This document shows positions 6,326-8,976 of a DNA stretch of 8,976 bases, in pieces. Under the pieces are notes generated by a model. The model did not search any database. It was not told the DNA's origin and saw only the letters and a program-made list of their open reading frames with translations. Source of the stretch: Chloroflexota bacterium (GTDB lineage: Bacteria; Chloroflexota; Anaerolineae; Caldilineales; Caldilineaceae); the NCBI GenBank assembly GCA_003577005.1, contig QEUW01000414.1:1-8976 (forward strand), in the 5' to 3' direction. A program made the position numbers and the translations under genes. Each line of letters begins with the position of its first letter. Within the stretch, counting starts at the first letter, position 1.

Positions 6326-6417
6326 CGAGGTGATGCGCTCACGTGCGACGCACCCTGCGAGTGCGTCGCACGGACGGTCTATTTTCACAGCAGTCATCAT
6401 GACCTGCGGTCACCTCG
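6326..6417. repeat. Outer inverted repeat enclosing hairpin 3
   Basis: CGAGGTGA (6326-6333) and TCACCTCG (6410-6417) are exact reverse complements. They enclose hairpin 3 and a small palindrome GTCAT-C-ATGAC (6393-6403). If transcribed, this 92-base segment could fold into a multi-branched structure. Confidence 0.5.
6342..6372. repeat. Perfect 12-bp hairpin 3 of the intergenic array
   Basis: CGTGCGACGCAC (6342-6353) pairs perfectly with GTGCGTCGCACG (6361-6372) around the seven-base loop CCTGCGA. It is the most stable palindrome in the window. The following bases, GACGGTCTATTTTC, are only moderately T-rich, so a terminator role for the upstream operon is possible but not clear. Confidence 0.8.
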
Positions 6418-6526
6418 AACAATGAAAATCCAACGCGGTTTTTTGCGGCTTTGCGGCTCCGCGTGAGCTATTTTCAGAACAGGCGAGAGCTATCCCATAA
6501 AACTGAATGATTTTGCCCCACTCAAT

Positions 6527-6531
6527 AAGGA
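6527..6531 (+). promoter_or_regulatory. Ribosome binding site for the large helicase
   Basis: AAGGA lies seven bases before the ATG at 6539. The upstream stretch is AT-rich (AATAAGGACTTTATT), in contrast to the GC-rich coding sequence that follows, which supports this start. Confidence 0.7.
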
Positions 6532-6538
6532 CTTTATT

Positions 6539-8976
6539 ATGCCTCTCCACCCAATCCTAGTCCTCGACCAAGTCATCGACGACTACCGCAACTACATCCG
6601 CACCGAGTTCCGCGCCAAAGACCCGGCCCTCAACGCCGCCCCCGAACTCGACCGGCCCCGCTTCCTGGCCCAGGAGCCGTTCTTCCAGGCCCACCGCCCG
6701 TTCCGCAGCGGCAAAGCCTGGCCGGATCTGCCGCTCGACCCCCGGCTGGCCCGCGCCATGACCGCTCGCACAGGGGGCGCTCCAGCCTACCTTCACCAGT
6801 CGGCAGCTATCGAGGAGCTGTGCTCCCCCACCGCCCGTCCGGTCGTCGTCACCACCGGCACCGGTTCCGGCAAAACCGAGTGCTTCCTGTTGCCCGTCAT
6901 CCAAAACGCTATCGAGGATGTCGCCCGCTTCCGCCAGCCCGGCCTCACCGCCATCCTCGTCTACCCCATGAATGCGCTGGCCAACGACCAACTGCTGCGC
7001 ATCGAGCAATATCTGGAGGAGTCCGGCTTCCAGGGCGCTGTCACCGTCGCCAAATACGACCGCGGCACCACCCAGGCCCAACGCGAGGATCTGCGCCGCA
7101 AACCGCCGCACATCTTGCTCACCAACTACATGATGCTCGAATACCTCCTCGTGCGCCCCGCCGACCGCGACGGCATCTTTGCCAACCACCGCTGCCGCTT
7201 CCTCGTCCTCGACGAGGTCCACACCTATCGCGGCACGCTGGGCAGCAACATCGCCCTCCTCGTTCGCCGGCTGCGCACCCACCTCCAGCGCGCCCGCCAG
7301 GACTGGCGCACCGAGGTCAGCCCGCACGACGCCCCCTACCGCTTTCCCACGCTCGTACCCGTGGGCACCTCCGCCACCATCAAGAGCGTCTCCGAAGAAG
7401 CGATCTCCCGCCAGGAAGCGCTCCGCCGCCGCGATGCCGCCGTCCAAGACTTCTTCGCCAGGCTCACTGGGGTGGAGCCCGCCACCATCCAGGTCATCGG
7501 CGAAGAAGTGGAAGAGGTACAGACGCCGCCAGAGGCCCAATACGCACTGCAGCCGCCTGCTGGGGTCAGCGTCGATGTCAACGACAGCGAGAGCGTACAC
7601 CAGGCGCTTTGCACCCTCGCCGGCATCGACCAGGCCACTCCACTGGCCGAGGCCGCCCGCCAATGCCGCTTGCTCTGGGACCTCCATCACTGGCTCATCC
7701 GCCAACCGCTCTCCATCACCGATCTGGTCGACCGTGTCCGCCAAACCATCCCTGGCCGCACAGACGCCCCGCTGGACGCCGTCTACCACGAGGTCGCAAC
7801 CGCCCTCATCGCCGGCGCTGCCCTGCCCGACGGCACGCCGGGCGCCTTACGTCTGCGCTCGCACCGTTTCATCCGCGGCGGCTGGCAATTTCATCGCTGC
7901 CTCAATCCCGCCTGTGGCCGTCTCTACCCCTTGGGCGAAGCCCAGTGCAGCACCTGTGGCTACCAGACTGCGCCGCTCCATCTCTGCCGCAACTGCGGCG
8001 CCGACTACCTGCAACTCGCCGGCGACCCCCTCGAAGGTCCGCTCCACCCCTTCCGCTCCGGCGTCGACGAAGTGGAATGGATGCTCTACGAACCGTCCCG
8101 CTTTGAAACCACCTTCGCCGATGAAGAAAGCGAAGACGAGCCCGAGGAGGAGACTCCGCGTGCTCGCAACCGTCGCCAACGCAATGCCAATGTGCCCACC
8201 CAAATGCGGCGCCGTCCCGTCCTCCACGGCTCCTTTGACCCGCGCACCCTCAGTTTTAGCGCCAACCGCACCGACTATCCGCTGGAAGTCATCTTGGCCC
8301 CTGCCCGCATTCGCTGTCTCTGTTGTGGCGGCACAGCCGGCAGCCGCAACGTGGTCGCTCCCCTCTCTATCGGCACCTCAGCGGCTCTCAAAGTGCTCGG
8401 CGAGGGCTTGCTCGGTGCGCTCGACCTCGCCCATCGCACATTCACCGGCCACGACGGCAAAGAACGCCTGCTCATCTTCTGCGACAGCCGCCAGGATGCC
8501 GCCCACCAGGCCCGCTTTATCACCTTCGCCAGCCGCTACGACCGTATGCGCCGCAACCTGGTCCGCTTGCTCGAACAGGAGGGTCCGCTCACCATCCAAC
8601 GCGCCGTCGAACTCCTCGCCGACCGCGGCGTGCGCGAGCGCGACAACCCGCACGTACCCGAGGCCCCCCGCCAACGTCTCTCCCTGGAAGAACGCGAACG
8701 CATCCGCGCCTGGGAGGAGGCGCCCGTCCTCGACGAACTCGCCCTCTCCGCCAGCTATCGCGCCACCTTGATCAACCTGGGTCTGGTTGGCGTGGTCTAT
8801 GAGGGCCTGCACGAAGTGGTTCAGGAGTCCGGCAGCAAAGTAGCTGAAGCCCTCGACATCGACTTGCCGGCCCTCGAGCATCTTTGCCGTTGCCTCCTCG
8901 ACGAAATCCGCATGCGCGGCGCCCTCTCTCGCCCCATGCTGCGCTACCACCCGCAGCATACCTCCTGCCCCCGCTA
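6539..8976 (+). CDS. Giant DEAD/DEAH-box helicase with zinc-binding insert (3' truncated by window)
   Basis: One frame is open from ATG 6539 to the window edge: 812 codons and no stop. Helicase domain 1 is clear: a Q-like AYLHQSAAIEEL, Walker A TTGTGSGKTE (105-114), YPMNALANDQ, LTNYMMLEYLL, a DEVH box (225-228) and GTSAT (276-280). An insert follows with cysteines C454-x4-C459, C470-x2-C473, C483-x2-C486 and later C593-x-C595-C596, probably one or two zinc sites. An acidic run (528-538) and a basic patch (541-549) lie within it. Helicase domain 2 begins with LLIFCDSRQDAAHQARF (about 643-659); motifs V and VI are beyond the window. This layout belongs to the very large SF2 helicases of defence loci, such as DruE (Druantia) or DrmA (DISARM), and to orphan relatives. 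Without the C-terminus (a DUF1998-type domain would be expected) I cannot choose. Third positions are overwhelmingly C/G, unlike hamAB. Confidence 0.85.
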   Translation, partial: MPLHPILVLDQVIDDYRNYIRTEFRAKDPALNAAPELDRPRFLAQEPFFQAHRPFRSGKAWPDLPLDPRLARAMTARTGGAPAYLHQSAAIEELCSPTARPVVVTTGTGSGKTECFLLPVIQNAIEDVARFRQPGLTAILVYPMNALANDQLLRIEQYLEESGFQGAVTVAKYDRGTTQAQREDLRRKPPHILLTNYMMLEYLLVRPADRDGIFANHRCRFLVLDEVHTYRGTLGSNIALLVRRLRTHLQRARQDWRTEVSPHDAPYRFPTLVPVGTSATIKSVSEEAISRQEALRRRDAAVQDFFARLTGVEPATIQVIGEEVEEVQTPPEAQYALQPPAGVSVDVNDSESVHQALCTLAGIDQATPLAEAARQCRLLWDLHHWLIRQPLSITDLVDRVRQTIPGRTDAPLDAVYHEVATALIAGAALPDGTPGALRLRSHRFIRGGWQFHRCLNPACGRLYPLGEAQCSTCGYQTAPLHLCRNCGADYLQLAGDPLEGPLHPFRSGVDEVEWMLYEPSRFETTFADEESEDEPEEETPRARNRRQRNANVPTQMRRRPVLHGSFDPRTLSFSANRTDYPLEVILAPARIRCLCCGGTAGSRNVVAPLSIGTSAALKVLGEGLLGALDLAHRTFTGHDGKERLLIFCDSRQDAAHQARFITFASRYDRMRRNLVRLLEQEGPLTIQRAVELLADRGVRERDNPHVPEAPRQRLSLEERERIRAWEEAPVLDELALSASYRATLINLGLVGVVYEGLHEVVQESGSKVAEALDIDLPALEHLCRCLLDEIRMRGALSRPMLRYHPQHTSCPR

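Larger units (their letters stand above)
6165..6538. other. Structured 374-bp intergenic region without a gene
   Basis: No convincing coding sequence is present on either strand; the short open frames here have no Shine-Dalgarno and run through palindromes. The region holds a GGGCA-type hairpin just after the helicase stop, a degenerate tandem of AATCCGTG units, three perfect hairpins in about 100 bases, an outer inverted repeat, and an 8-bp tandem TTTGCGGC (6442-6457). It looks like an accumulation of dispersed palindromic repeats between two defence modules. A promoter for the downstream helicase must lie within it or upstream, but I see no clear -35/-10 pair. Confidence 0.7.

Noticed and set aside
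6277..6372. CRISPR array
   Set aside because: The hairpins have different sequences and there are no repeated units with uniform spacers, nor any cas gene.
6433..6464. ACGCGG...CCGCGT with an internal T-run as an intrinsic terminator
   Set aside because: The T-run lies within the 20-base loop rather than after the stem, so it does not have terminator geometry.
6557..7789. 410-codon open frame on the - strand
   Set aside because: Gly/Ala/Val/Asp-rich antisense shadow of the helicase gene, with no motif and a better explanation on the + strand.
7179..8771. Long alternative + strand open frame (about 530 codons) inside the giant helicase gene
   Set aside because: Its translation is a low-complexity mix of Pro, Ala, Ser and Arg, typical of a shifted frame in GC-rich DNA, and it overlaps a frame with full helicase motifs.

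Overview
All genes in this window lie on the + strand. It looks like part of a bacterial defence island, most plausibly from a Chloroflexota-type genome. That guess rests on two things: the secreted protein ending in YLPFVRR, a tail style I associate with Caldilinea/Anaerolinea-like genomes, and the hairpin-rich intergenic repeats. No rRNA or marker gene is present to confirm it.

Left region (1-2275). The window opens in the last 56 codons of a gene whose tail resembles the nuclease-like C-terminus of large UvrD/AAA helicases. Two closely linked genes for secreted proteins follow. The first is an unrecognised signal-anchored protein. The second has about four 31-residue repeats followed by a fibronectin-III-like domain. 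Next comes a scar at about 1984-2230: a second, decayed copy of the helicase tail joined to the start of the first secreted-protein gene. This copy lacks about 185 bp, lost between two CCTACTT microhomologies. The gap between the live genes and the scar holds a large imperfect inverted repeat (1811-1891).

Central region (2276-6164). A two-gene operon with a 14-bp overlap encodes a 251-aa PD-(D/E)xK-type nuclease and a 1048-aa Ski2/Hel308-like SF2 helicase. Order, sizes and motifs fit a divergent Hachiman (HamA-HamB; also AbpAB/DUF1837) antiphage system. In Hachiman the helicase is the DNA-engaging sensor and the nuclease the effector. The codon composition of this pair is more balanced than that of the GC-rich genes on either side, which suggests it arrived separately.

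Right region (6165-8976). A 374-bp intergenic stretch contains a degenerate AATCCGTG tandem and at least four perfect short hairpins. It is followed by the first 812 codons of a very large GC-rich DEAD/DEAH helicase with an internal cysteine-rich zinc-binding segment. This gene is open to the window edge. It resembles the giant helicases of defence systems such as Druantia (DruE) or DISARM (DrmA), but the diagnostic C-terminal half lies outside the window. The window therefore probably joins one complete nuclease-helicase system to fragments of one or two other systems.
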